From Betaproteobacteria bacterium (GTDB lineage: Bacteria > Pseudomonadota > Gammaproteobacteria > Burkholderiales > Burkholderiaceae_E): DNA of 64,000 nucleotides. Every line of letters starts with the position of its first letter. The stretch's first letter is position 1. The stretch covers positions 1-64,000 of the forward strand of contig VGHA01000001.1 of the NCBI GenBank assembly GCA_016868375.1, written 5' to 3'. The position numbers and the translations under genes are program-made. A model generated the notes under the pieces. That model did no database searches and was not told the DNA's origin. It saw nothing but the letters and a program-made list of their open reading frames with translations. This document shows positions 24,276 to 33,050 of the stretch, piece by piece.

Positions 24276-25463
24276 TCATGGCGACAGGCTTTCACCAAGC
24301 GGCCGCAGCCATTGCATCAGACGGGATTTAAATTCAAAGCCGACGCCAGGCGCCTCGCTCGCTTTAGCACAACTTTCGGTGATCTCGGTCCCGTCCCAAA
24401 GGCCTCCAAAGGCCAGCGACAGATCGGACGCGGACTCGTGCATGCCCAGGCCGAGTCCGGCCACCGCATGCGCTGCGAACAGATGGCCGGCGTGCGGCAC
24501 CATGGCGCGCCGGGACCAACCCGCTGATTCAAACGACTCCAGGATGCGAAGGTACTCGCCAATGCCATAACTGAGCGAGATGTCGACCTGAATCAGATCG
24601 CGATCAGGTCGAAGCCCACCGTACCGCAGAAGATTGCGCGCGTCATCCCACGAAAACAGGTTCTCACCGGTGGCCACTGGAATTGGCGACATTGCAGCGA
24701 TTCGAGCGAGCCGCTGGTAATCAAGTGGGGAGGCTGGCTCTTCCACCCACGCCACACCCAGCGCGCCCATCGCTTCGAGCCATCGAACCTCAATCAGGGG
24801 ATCGAGCTTGCCGTTTACGTCAACGGCAATTCGTCCGCCCGCCGCCGCATCGATTGCTGCGCGCGCTCTCGCAACATCGTCCTCAAGGTTTGCGCCACCA
24901 ATCTTTACCTTGACCGTTGTGAAGCCGGCAGCTCGCGCGGCAGCCACTTCCGCCGCGAGCCCGTCAAGCTCGGCCGCGCCACGACCGGGTCGAAAGTGTC
25001 CACAAGATCCGTATACCGAAAACACAGCGCCCGAGGCTGTCAAAGGCCGGCCACACTGCTGCGCAAGCACCCGCCAGAGCGGCTTACCTTCGAGCTTCGC
25101 CCGCAAGTCCCAGAGCGCAGCCTCGATCAGTCCCACCGCACCGGGGCGCTCGCCATGTCCACCCTCTTTCTCGTTTTGCATGAGCACTGCAACACAGGCC
25201 GAGGGATCGATGAGGCCGCTCGAGTCAAGCAGTAAGCTTGCATCAGCCGCCAACAGTCGGGGGATGAAGCGGTCCCGCAGCAACCCGCCTTTTCCATATC
25301 GGCCTATGGAATCAAACGCAAACCCGACAACCGGCTGTCCGTCAACAAGGCAGTCGCTGATAACGCACAGCGCCGACGCGGTCATGGCATCGTAGGACAC
25401 CGAAGCATTGCGCATGGGCGCCGACAGCGGAATGGTCTGTTCCCGGATCGCCAGCAATTTCAT
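24276..25463 (-). CDS. mandelate racemase/muconate lactonizing enzyme (enolase superfamily)
   Basis: A 395-residue enolase-superfamily protein. I start it at ATG 25463; the track's TTG at 25487 abuts the preceding TAA without a ribosome-binding site. FTTVKVKIGG carries the catalytic KxK, IAVDVNGKLD the first metal-binding Asp, WVEEPASPLDY the Glu, VATGENLFSWDD the third ligand, and MVPHAGHLFAAHAVAG a His in the general acid/base position. This set resembles acid-sugar dehydratase and mandelate racemase-type members. It abstracts an alpha proton from a carboxylate in the cytoplasm. Finding it between Mo-hydroxylase genes is unusual and points to a hydroxy-acid intermediate. Confidence 0.9.
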   Translation of the reverse strand: MKLLAIREQTIPLSAPMRNASVSYDAMTASALCVISDCLVDGQPVVGFAFDSIGRYGKGGLLRDRFIPRLLAADASLLLDSSGLIDPSACVAVLMQNEKEGGHGERPGAVGLIEAALWDLRAKLEGKPLWRVLAQQCGRPLTASGAVFSVYGSCGHFRPGRGAAELDGLAAEVAAARAAGFTTVKVKIGGANLEDDVARARAAIDAAAGGRIAVDVNGKLDPLIEVRWLEAMGALGVAWVEEPASPLDYQRLARIAAMSPIPVATGENLFSWDDARNLLRYGGLRPDRDLIQVDISLSYGIGEYLRILESFESAGWSRRAMVPHAGHLFAAHAVAGLGLGMHESASDLSLAFGGLWDGTEITESCAKASEAPGVGFEFKSRLMQWLRPLGESLSP

Positions 25464-25487
25464 GTTTCGGCCCGCTCGTCCAAGCAA

Positions 25488-27860
25488 TTACGCGGCCGTC
25501 TCGTGCTCGCGCGGGGATACCGAGCCCAGCGCGCGCAGGACACGTTCTGGCGTGATAGGCAGCTCAAATATTTCCGCACCATACGCTGAGAGCGCATCGT
25601 TGACCGCATTGGCCACCGCGGCAGCGGCACCAACGATACTGGCCTCACCCACGCCCTTGCCACCCAGTAATGAGCCTGGTACCGGAGTCTCAACGTGGCC
25701 GATCTCGATATCAGGCATTTCAGCGGCCATCGGCACCAGATAGTCCGCCAATGTGCCGGTCAGAAGCTGCGCCTGATCGTCGTATCGGCACTCCTCAAAG
25801 AGTGCTGCGCCGATCCCCTGTACGACGCCACCTCGCAGTTGCTCATCAACCAGCAAAGGATTGATGACGCGGCCGCAGTCATCCACTACCCAATGCCTGA
25901 GCAGGTGGACCAGACCGGTATCGATGTCCACTTCAACCAGACTTGCCTGGATGCCATTGGCGATCTGATAGGGGCGCGAGGGCTGAACATGGGCGGTCAC
26001 CATCGGGTCGATTGGACCCGATTGCCCAAGCCGATGTGGCTGATAGTGAAGCGCGAAGCCCAGTTCAGCGAGCGTGACGCTGCGATCGGTGCCCGCCACG
26101 TGCACCGCACCGTCGCGAAACTCGAGGTCAGACTCTGCGGTCTCAAGCAATTCAGCGGCCGCTTTTGCAAGCCGCAGCTTCAACTGCTGGACCGCCACAA
26201 GTGTCGCCTCGCCGCTGACCGAGAGCCCTCGCGATGCCCAGGTACCGCCCCCGACCGGTGTCACGGCGGTATCGCCATGCACGATCCGGACTGACTCCAG
26301 TGCAATACCGAAGGCGTCAGCGATCAGCTGCGCAAGACCCGTTTCAAGGCCCTGCCCCTGAAACTGTGCGCTGGTAATGCAGGACAGCCCGCCACTTGAT
26401 TCAAGTCTCAGCGAGCAGCCGTCGCCTGCGGCGATCGGCACGCCAGCGCCGCCATAGACCCGCGAATTGGGCGCAGACTGCTCGATGAAGCTTGCGAACC
26501 CAATGCCCAGCGCGCGGCCGTTGGCGCGCGCCTCGCGCTGACGTTTGCGAAGTGACGGGTAGTCCATCAATTCAAGCAGCTGATCGGTGCAGGCTTGAAA
26601 ACTCAGCTCGCCGCCGGGATCAAGACCGCCAGGCGTCAGTGCGCCATCCCGGTCGAGTTGTCGAAAATTACGGCGACGAATCTCGACCGGATCCAGGTCC
26701 AGCGCGCGGGCGGCCGAGTCAATCATCATTTCGGTCACCGCGCACGCAATCGGTTGTCCCACGCCGCGATAAGAGCCGATGGCAGGCTTGTTTTGGAAGG
26801 CCACACGTACGCGCGCCTGGAGCGACATGGCCCGATAAGGCGCTGCGATTCCCGATATCGCGTGCAGCGCTTCCAACGCGCTGGTGCGGGGATATACCGA
26901 CACCGCCCCTGCTTCAACCTGATCGTCGACCTCAAACCCAAGCAGCGTTCCGTCAGCGCCCACCCTGACCGCAGCATCCACACGATGCGCCCGCGCATGA
27001 ATATCCGAGGCAAAGGCCTCAAGCCTGTCGACCACATATTTGACCGGACGCCCCAGCAGCCGGCTGGCTGCCGCAATCGCCATTTCGTCTTCGTAACAGT
27101 GCAGCTTCACGCCAAAACCGCCACCCACGTCGGGTACGATCACCCGAACCTGATGCTCCTCGAGCGAAAGGTGTGTCGCGAGCATGGCACGCATCTGATG
27201 CGGCACCTGCGTTGATGCGTGAACCGTCAGCTGGTTTTGGGCAGGATCGAAGTCGGCGATCAAACCGCGCGGCTCAAGCGATACACCGGTGTGACGCGGA
27301 AACTGAAAGTGATGGCGCAGTTCCACCGCAGCAGGCGGGTGCTCGCGCACCGAATCAATTCGGTGTTCAAACAGTACATTGTTGCCGAGCGCCTGATGCA
27401 GAACCGGCGCGTCATCGGCCAGCGACTGGGCGGCGGTGGCAAGAGCGGGGAGCGGCTCCCATTGCGCTGACAGCAACGCAACCGCGTCCTCAGCCTGCGC
27501 CACACTCTCGGCAATCATTAGCGCAACGGGTTGACCCTGCCACAGAGACCGATCGCGAACCAGTGCGGTCTGTTCAACCGAGCGATGCGCAGCGAGCGTT
27601 GGCATGCGCGCGGTCCAGGGTGTCAGCACCGGCTCGAGATCGGCCGCTGCAAACACCGCGACGACACCTGGCGCCTGCCGGGCCGCCTCGCTGTCGAGCG
27701 AGAGTAGCTTCGCGTGGGCATAGGGGCTGCGCAGGAACGCGGCATGCAGAACGCCGGCAACCCTCAGGTCGTCAAGGTAGCGCCCCCTGCCGGCTGCTAG
27801 CTGACGGGCCTTCGGCCGGGCGATCGGCTGCCCGATCAGACCAGACTGCGAGGTTGCCAT
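25488..27860 (-). CDS. molybdopterin-binding catalytic subunit of an XDH-family hydroxylase
   Basis: A 790-residue large subunit starting at ATG 27860. KARQLAAGRGRYLDDL is the usual opening, GGGFGVKLHCYEDEMAIAAASRLLGRPVKYV a pterin-binding region, AIGSYRGVGQPIACAVTEMMIDSAA the SYRGxG loop near the Mo, and GGKGVGEASIVGAAAAVANAV the GxGE motif with the catalytic Glu. It lacks the AYxCSFR loop of true CO dehydrogenase, so it is a hydroxylase of an aldehyde, purine or aromatic N-heterocycle. Water supplies the oxygen atom. It follows dctP by 8 bases. Confidence 0.94.
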   Translation of the reverse strand: MATSQSGLIGQPIARPKARQLAAGRGRYLDDLRVAGVLHAAFLRSPYAHAKLLSLDSEAARQAPGVVAVFAAADLEPVLTPWTARMPTLAAHRSVEQTALVRDRSLWQGQPVALMIAESVAQAEDAVALLSAQWEPLPALATAAQSLADDAPVLHQALGNNVLFEHRIDSVREHPPAAVELRHHFQFPRHTGVSLEPRGLIADFDPAQNQLTVHASTQVPHQMRAMLATHLSLEEHQVRVIVPDVGGGFGVKLHCYEDEMAIAAASRLLGRPVKYVVDRLEAFASDIHARAHRVDAAVRVGADGTLLGFEVDDQVEAGAVSVYPRTSALEALHAISGIAAPYRAMSLQARVRVAFQNKPAIGSYRGVGQPIACAVTEMMIDSAARALDLDPVEIRRRNFRQLDRDGALTPGGLDPGGELSFQACTDQLLELMDYPSLRKRQREARANGRALGIGFASFIEQSAPNSRVYGGAGVPIAAGDGCSLRLESSGGLSCITSAQFQGQGLETGLAQLIADAFGIALESVRIVHGDTAVTPVGGGTWASRGLSVSGEATLVAVQQLKLRLAKAAAELLETAESDLEFRDGAVHVAGTDRSVTLAELGFALHYQPHRLGQSGPIDPMVTAHVQPSRPYQIANGIQASLVEVDIDTGLVHLLRHWVVDDCGRVINPLLVDEQLRGGVVQGIGAALFEECRYDDQAQLLTGTLADYLVPMAAEMPDIEIGHVETPVPGSLLGGKGVGEASIVGAAAAVANAVNDALSAYGAEIFELPITPERVLRALGSVSPREHETAA

Positions 27861-27868
27861 GCCGCGCT

Positions 27869-28828
27869 TCACCGATCCAGCACCTGACGCAACGCCCGCG
27901 TCTGATCGGGCGCACGCCTGATCATTTCGCCCCAATACGCTTCATAGGCCCCTTTACGGAAATCCGCCCCCAAATCGACCGAACGAATGCCCGCATCCGC
28001 CTGACGCTTGCTTTCCGAGGCCACCTTGTCGGCCACCCACTTCAGATTCTCCTGATCGAACCAGGCGACAGTCTTTTCAAGCGCATCGCGTTGTGCCTGA
28101 GTAAGCGATTGCCACTTACGATCGTTGACCAGCACATTGACAATCACCGTGTAAAAGCCCGGGTCGACGCGGTAACGGGTGAAATTGGCCCATCCCAAAT
28201 CAAAGATTCCGATCAGCGGCCAGCCATAGCCTTCCACCACGCCCCGCTCAAGCGCCTGCTGAACTTCACCTGGCGCGGTATTGATGAGGCTCACACCCAG
28301 CGCCTGGAAAAACGGTGTGTAGTTCGGCGTGGTCCGTAGCTTCATGCCCTTCAGATCTTCGACCTTCGCGACAGGCTTGTTGGTGAAGATGTGAAAGCGA
28401 ATGCCGTCGCCGTAAGACGCCAGCAGATGCGCGCCCATCCGCTGCTTGTGCGCGGCCTGAAGTGTCGCGTAAGCACCAGACTTTTTCTGCTCGATGGTTG
28501 AGGTGGTTGCCAGAATCTGCGAGTCGGCCTCGGGCATGACGCTTACGTAAAACGCGGGTGGCAGACACACCACATCCAGCACCCCGCTTCGAACCGCATT
28601 GGCCTGCTCAAACGACGGAATCGCCTCAGGGCCGCCCACCAACCTGATCTGAACTGTTCCCTTGGCCTCGGTATTGAGCTGATTCACGAACCGGCCACAC
28701 ATTTCGCCAAACGCGGTGTTGACCGGAACGAACACGCCAGCACGAAGCGTTACCTCCTGGGCGGCCACCGTACCAATCACGCCCGCTGACAGCATCAGCG
28801 CGGCCATCGTATTGACAACAGATTTCAT
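27869..28828 (-). CDS. TRAP transporter DctP-type substrate-binding protein (orphan)
   Basis: A 319-residue exported receptor with a signal ending near VAAQ and a strong AGGAG site. VTLRAGVFVPVNTAFGEMCGRFVNQL, FTNKPVAKVEDLKGMKLRTTPNYTPFFQALG and the LERGVVEGYGWP stretch are typical of the DctP fold. No dctQ or dctM gene accompanies it. It is embedded between the Rieske beta-subunit gene and the Mo-hydroxylase gene. It should bind the pathway substrate or a related acid and deliver it to a TRAP permease encoded elsewhere. Confidence 0.9.
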   Translation of the reverse strand: MKSVVNTMAALMLSAGVIGTVAAQEVTLRAGVFVPVNTAFGEMCGRFVNQLNTEAKGTVQIRLVGGPEAIPSFEQANAVRSGVLDVVCLPPAFYVSVMPEADSQILATTSTIEQKKSGAYATLQAAHKQRMGAHLLASYGDGIRFHIFTNKPVAKVEDLKGMKLRTTPNYTPFFQALGVSLINTAPGEVQQALERGVVEGYGWPLIGIFDLGWANFTRYRVDPGFYTVIVNVLVNDRKWQSLTQAQRDALEKTVAWFDQENLKWVADKVASESKRQADAGIRSVDLGADFRKGAYEAYWGEMIRRAPDQTRALRQVLDR

Positions 28829-28868
28829 TCATGTCTCCTGTTAAAAGAGTTGGTCGGAATGGGTCGAT

Positions 28869-29354
28869 CTACAAGGGAACAGCCAGGCCACGGTGGGGCG
28901 AATCGCAATCGATGAGTCGAATCGTTTTGGCAGCGATTTGAAGCCCCTGTGTGCCCCTGACGACCTGGTGTTGGCAGTGTGCGCTAAAGAGCTGTTTCTC
29001 AGCCGCACGCAGCATCACGATGAGTTGCATCGACTGAACCTCGAACACATCGTGGCTTACGGAATGGGCACGAAGTCCGCTGAGGTGGTGATGCGTTCGC
29101 GAGGAAGGCTGTTCAACATGTATGACAGGACTGGCCAGGCGTCGAACCCGCAGCGCGAGCAGGCGTCGATCCTCAAAGACCAGCGATAGCGAATCGTCAG
29201 GCGAGTTCTGCCCCCATGAGGCAGGCATCCAGTACCAACTATCCTCGGTAAACAGGGAAAGCCAATCGTCAAATCGCCGCTCATCGAGCAGGCGCGCCTC
29301 GCACTCCACCAGTTCAATCGCTTCACGCGCCGGGTCTGAGCTGATGTGCGTCAT
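28869..29354 (-). CDS. ring-hydroxylating dioxygenase beta subunit (SnoaL-like)
   Basis: A 161-residue protein starting at ATG 29354, which overlaps the alpha-subunit stop as ATGA and has a GGGAG site. AIELVECEARLLDERRFDDWLSLFTEDSWYWMPAS is the typical N-terminus of hydroxylase small subunits, and SRTHHHLSGLRAH a conserved mid-section. The subunit is structural: it packs with alpha to form the oxygenase hexamer. The paired order alpha then beta with overlap supports a true two-component oxygenase. Confidence 0.9.
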   Translation of the reverse strand: MTHISSDPAREAIELVECEARLLDERRFDDWLSLFTEDSWYWMPASWGQNSPDDSLSLVFEDRRLLALRVRRLASPVIHVEQPSSRTHHHLSGLRAHSVSHDVFEVQSMQLIVMLRAAEKQLFSAHCQHQVVRGTQGLQIAAKTIRLIDCDSPHRGLAVPL

Positions 29355-30673
29355 ACCGCGCTCCCGGACTGCGACATCCAATGCCGCCAGGACGCGAACT
29401 GCAGCCGAATCGGCAGCTCGCTGGTGCCTGGCGCGATCGTTTCACCGTCCACTTCGCGGTCGACCGCCAGCCCCCTGGATATGTCGAGCCACTCTGGACC
29501 GGCCCCCGCAAAGCCACGCTGGCATCGCTCGAAAATTTCGAGGTCGTCGGCTGCGACGAGCGACACCGGCGAAGCAGCCGCGGTCAGGAAGCGCAACGTC
29601 AATCGGGTCATCTCTTCGGGCGCCCCCTCCAGGGCAAAGCACCAGCTGGTCACCTGGGTCAAATCAACCGAAAGGGGTTGCACAACCCGCATTGCCTGAA
29701 ACCGCGAGTTGATCGATAGATTGGGCCACAGCAGATTATTGAATCGGTCTATAGAAAGTATCTCTCGCGCGCGCTCCTCACCCTGCGCGCCGGCCAACGC
29801 TTCAAAGTAGCGCTGGAAAACTGGATCGTCGCGCTGCGCAGCGATCACGCCCTGGCGGTAGAAGCTATCCATGCTGACGTGTCCGCCAGAAAAACCGTGG
29901 ATGGAAAGCTCGTTCCATTCAGCAGGCCGCAAACCGTTGGCGAGTTGCATCTGAACCACCTGCCCGGTCACCCCAGTCAGTGTTGCCGCCTCGCGATCGG
30001 CACGGGCGGCTGCCACCGCGCTGGCGTGCACGAATCCCGGGTGCACCAGGTCAACGGCGTTCTCCATGAACAGTTTCCAGTTGCCGCGGTACAGCATGCG
30101 CAAGGCGCCGCCCACCTGGGTGACCCGACCCGACGGCGCCCGGTCCACCAGATTGTCGATGGCGAAGGCGATACCCCCGAGAAATTCCGGGAGCGAGGGC
30201 CCCTCCGCTGCGTGGCTGGCAAAGATGAAGCCACGATACGACTGAAGCCTGGGCGCGCGCGCAACCTGTCTGGCCGAGGCATCGTCTAGAAATGTTGAAG
30301 CGTAGCCCTCAGGGAGCGGCAATCCGGTCAGCCGCCCAGCGGGATCGAAGCTCCATGCGTGATAGGGACAAATCAGGTGCCGACTCGACCCGCGCTCTGC
30401 TGCAACCAGGCGCGCGCCGCGATGCGGGCAGCGGTTGTGGAGCAGCGACAGTGCCCCCTCCTCGCCGCGAATCAGGATCATCTCGTCGGGCCCCAGCCGC
30501 GTCAGCAACCAGTCTCCGACCGAAGGAACCTGACTTTCGTGACCAACATACAGCCAGGCTCGCCTGAAGATGCGCGCCTGTTCAGCGGCAAACACTGCCG
30601 GATCGGTGTAAACCGAGCGGTGAACGGCGCTCTCGGAGGCAAGCGCGGAGAATTCAAAGTCTGAAAGGCTCAT
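29351..30673 (-). CDS. Rieske ring-hydroxylating dioxygenase alpha subunit
   Basis: A 440-residue catalytic subunit. ATG 30673 (MSLSDFEFSA) is preferred to the track's TTG four codons earlier. CPHRGARL and LICPYHAWSFD contribute the two Cys and two His of the Rieske cluster near residues 80-105. GNWKLFMENAVDLVHPGFVHASA supplies the bridging Asp and the two His of the mononuclear iron site. It belongs to the benzoate/anthranilate/toluate-like class by general appearance. No ferredoxin or reductase gene follows, so electron partners must be shared. It heads the nine-gene minus-strand run. Confidence 0.94.
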   Translation of the reverse strand: MSLSDFEFSALASESAVHRSVYTDPAVFAAEQARIFRRAWLYVGHESQVPSVGDWLLTRLGPDEMILIRGEEGALSLLHNRCPHRGARLVAAERGSSRHLICPYHAWSFDPAGRLTGLPLPEGYASTFLDDASARQVARAPRLQSYRGFIFASHAAEGPSLPEFLGGIAFAIDNLVDRAPSGRVTQVGGALRMLYRGNWKLFMENAVDLVHPGFVHASAVAAARADREAATLTGVTGQVVQMQLANGLRPAEWNELSIHGFSGGHVSMDSFYRQGVIAAQRDDPVFQRYFEALAGAQGEERAREILSIDRFNNLLWPNLSINSRFQAMRVVQPLSVDLTQVTSWCFALEGAPEEMTRLTLRFLTAAASPVSLVAADDLEIFERCQRGFAGAGPEWLDISRGLAVDREVDGETIAPGTSELPIRLQFASWRHWMSQSGSAV

Positions 30674-30852
30674 TCGACAACGCAAAAACGATTACCGTTC
30701 GGTGAACGCCCGTCCATCCCATACCCGCCAGGTCGGGCAGCGCAGGATGATGACGATCATTCGCTCCGATGACAAGCGGTAGCGAACCGAGAACCGGGGT
30801 TTGCCCGCCAATCACCACGTGACCTAAAATTTGGTGGTAGCCGTCTGTCTAA

Positions 30853-32295
30853 ATGGAACGTCCAAGCGCACCCAGAAAACCCCAAAAAGCGTCAGTTCGG
30901 CGCGGCCCCCGCGCCAACTCTACGCTTGTTGGGATCGCCATGATCATTGGGGCGGGCACGCTTGCTGTCTGGCGCCCCTGGGCAACGCCACCAGCACTGA
31001 TCGTGCCTGCTGACACGGAATTGACGCCAGCGCAGCAGGCCGCGGCGGCGGCCGGGCAGATACTGTCACCCAGGCTTCCCCGCGCGCCATCCAGCGAACG
31101 ACCGCTTCTGATGGTGCTTCCCTTTCGGGATGCCTCGCCGCAATCCGATCAGGGCTACGTCGCCGAGGGCTTGACCGATGATCTGATCACGGCTCTGGGA
31201 CGAACCACAGGCCTCGCACTCATCGGCCGTCACACCTCATTTGCTTTTCAAGGCCGGCCTGTTGATGCCCAGGCAATCGGCCAGGAGCTGGGCGTGCGCT
31301 ACCTGCTTGAGGCCAGCGCGGAGCGAAGCGCGGATCAAATCAAGCTGTCCGTGCAGCTGATTGACACGAATCAAGGCAACGCAATCTGGTCGGACAGAAT
31401 CGAGCGCCCACTGTCCGAGGTCCTGAGTGTGCTCGATGACCTCTCCGACCGCGTGACAGCGGGCATTGCGCCGAAGCTGCGTCGCCGCGAATCGCCGCGG
31501 GCGTCGCCCGCCACCGCGGAAACACTGGCAGCGCTTGATTTGATCTGGCAGGCTCGACTACGCCGATCGTCGACCGACTTCGCTGAAGCCATCGAGGTGC
31601 GTCGCACGCTTGAGCGCGCCATCGCCATCGACCCCGGACTCGCGCGAGGCTACGTTGCGCTCCACAACGTCATCAATCAAACTTTCGTTGAGCGAGGGGC
31701 CACCGCTGACCAGTGGCTCGTCACCGCTCAGCAGTTGCTCGATATCGCCGGAAAGGCCGTGTCGCTCGCGCCCTCTGACCCAAGTGCGCGCGCGGCCTAC
31801 GCCGATAGCCTCACGCTGATCAGCCAGCACGGCACTGCCGTCGCGCAGATGGAGTCTGTTATCTCGGCGACCACCACCGACGCCGAACTGCTCCGCGCCG
31901 CAGCGACTGTCATGAGCCGGGCGGGCGAATTCGAACGATCCATCGGACTGATGAAGCGTGCGCTGCGACTTGACCCCATTCCGCAGCCGGGTCACCTTGC
32001 ATCGCCGCTCGCCAGCACGCTCTACTTGCAGAACAACTATGCCGAGGCAGTCGAATACTCGGGGCTCTGCGTAAAACGCGCACCGACTGACGCATTGTGC
32101 CGGCTCTGGTATGCCGCATCGCTGGCCCAGGCAGGAAAACCTGACGAGGCGCGGCAACAGGCCGCTGCGCTCCAACAACTTGGCGCAGAACGTTCGGTAA
32201 GCGACCAGGCCAGGCTGATGGCACCGGGCTATCGTGACCCAGAGCACCTGCGCCATATTGCGGAAGGTTTGCGAAAAGCAGGCCTTCCAGACTGA
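30853..32295 (+). CDS. membrane-anchored TolB-like/TPR protein, cyclase-associated type
   Basis: A 480-residue protein with a basic N-terminus and one membrane segment around residues 26-40, then an Ala/Pro-rich linker. LLMVLPFRDASPQSDQGYVAEGLTDDLITALGRTTGLALIGR and the following QELGVRYLLEASAERSADQIKLSVQLIDTNQGNAIWSDRIERP match the TolB-like/FlgO-type module usually found behind adenylate cyclase or winged-helix domains. The C-terminal half has TPR-like repeats (YADSLTLI..., LRLDPIPQPG). No cyclase or DNA-binding domain is present. A sensory or scaffolding role at the inner membrane is the most that can be said. Confidence 0.85.
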   Translation: MERPSAPRKPQKASVRRGPRANSTLVGIAMIIGAGTLAVWRPWATPPALIVPADTELTPAQQAAAAAGQILSPRLPRAPSSERPLLMVLPFRDASPQSDQGYVAEGLTDDLITALGRTTGLALIGRHTSFAFQGRPVDAQAIGQELGVRYLLEASAERSADQIKLSVQLIDTNQGNAIWSDRIERPLSEVLSVLDDLSDRVTAGIAPKLRRRESPRASPATAETLAALDLIWQARLRRSSTDFAEAIEVRRTLERAIAIDPGLARGYVALHNVINQTFVERGATADQWLVTAQQLLDIAGKAVSLAPSDPSARAAYADSLTLISQHGTAVAQMESVISATTTDAELLRAAATVMSRAGEFERSIGLMKRALRLDPIPQPGHLASPLASTLYLQNNYAEAVEYSGLCVKRAPTDALCRLWYAASLAQAGKPDEARQQAAALQQLGAERSVSDQARLMAPGYRDPEHLRHIAEGLRKAGLPD

Positions 32296-32300
32296 CGGGC

Positions 32301-33047
32301 TCAGTCGAGCACCAGCGCGCCACTGGTGTTGAATACCTCGCCGCTGACGGCGCCGCAATCATCGGAAAGCAGAAACGCAACCTGCGCGGCAACCTGCTGC
32401 GCAGTACTGAATCGACCCAGCGGAATTGTCTTCAGCAGGCGCGCACGCCCCGAGGGCCCCAGGCGATCCAGCATCACCGTATCCACCGGACCCGGGGCGA
32501 TACAGTTCACGCGCACGCCGGCGCCAGCCCAGTCACGCGCAAGAAAACGCGCGAGGTTGAGGATTCCTGCTTTCGCCACGGCGTAGGCCGCGCCCGACAC
32601 CGCACTGCCGCCGGTCCGCCCGTTGGTTGACGAGAACAACACCGCCGCACCAAGTGCTTGAGCAAGGTGCGGTGCAGCCTCCCGACAGAACAGGAATGCA
32701 GAGTCGAGATTGACCGCCATCTGTGAGCGCCACATGTCAAGTGAGCAGTGGTCAATGCCTCCGCTGCCCACCTTTCCCACCGTGTGCACCAGCCAATCGA
32801 TACGCCCGAAATGCTCGACGGTCCGTGCGACCGCATGAACCACGTCGCTTTCGCAGGTGACATCGCCCGATAGCGGCAAGAATCGCCCAGTGGTGCGTGC
32901 CTTGAGCCGAGAGGGCATATCGAAGGCGGCCACGCGTGCGCCGTTCGCGCGAAGACGTGACACGACCGCCTGGCCAATCCCCCCGGCTGCTCCGGTATCC
33001 AACGTAACCTTGGAAGGACCGTTTTCCTTGACGCCTTGGGCGGGCAC
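32301..33047 (-). CDS. short-chain dehydrogenase/reductase
   Basis: A 248-residue SDR starting with GTG at 33047. VTLDTGAAGGIGQAVVSRL is the TGxxxGxG cofactor loop, LPLSGDVTCESDV the D-V adenine pocket, AVLFSSTNGRTGGSAVSGAAYAVAKAGILN the catalytic Ser and YxxxK, and NCIAPGPVDTVM the PG motif. AAFDMPSR at strand 2 carries Asp, suggesting NAD(H) preference. Its frame begins 3 bases after the heme-oxygenase-like gene, so the two are co-expressed. Its substrate is unknown; conversion of a hydroxyl to a ketone is expected. Confidence 0.9.
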   Translation of the reverse strand: MPAQGVKENGPSKVTLDTGAAGGIGQAVVSRLRANGARVAAFDMPSRLKARTTGRFLPLSGDVTCESDVVHAVARTVEHFGRIDWLVHTVGKVGSGGIDHCSLDMWRSQMAVNLDSAFLFCREAAPHLAQALGAAVLFSSTNGRTGGSAVSGAAYAVAKAGILNLARFLARDWAGAGVRVNCIAPGPVDTVMLDRLGPSGRARLLKTIPLGRFSTAQQVAAQVAFLLSDDCGAVSGEVFNTSGALVLD

Positions 33048-33050
33048 GGA

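Noticed and set aside
25488-27860. Aerobic CO dehydrogenase large subunit
   Set aside because: The AYxCSFR loop is absent (SYRGVG instead), and the setting is catabolic; a general Mo hydroxylase is the better call.
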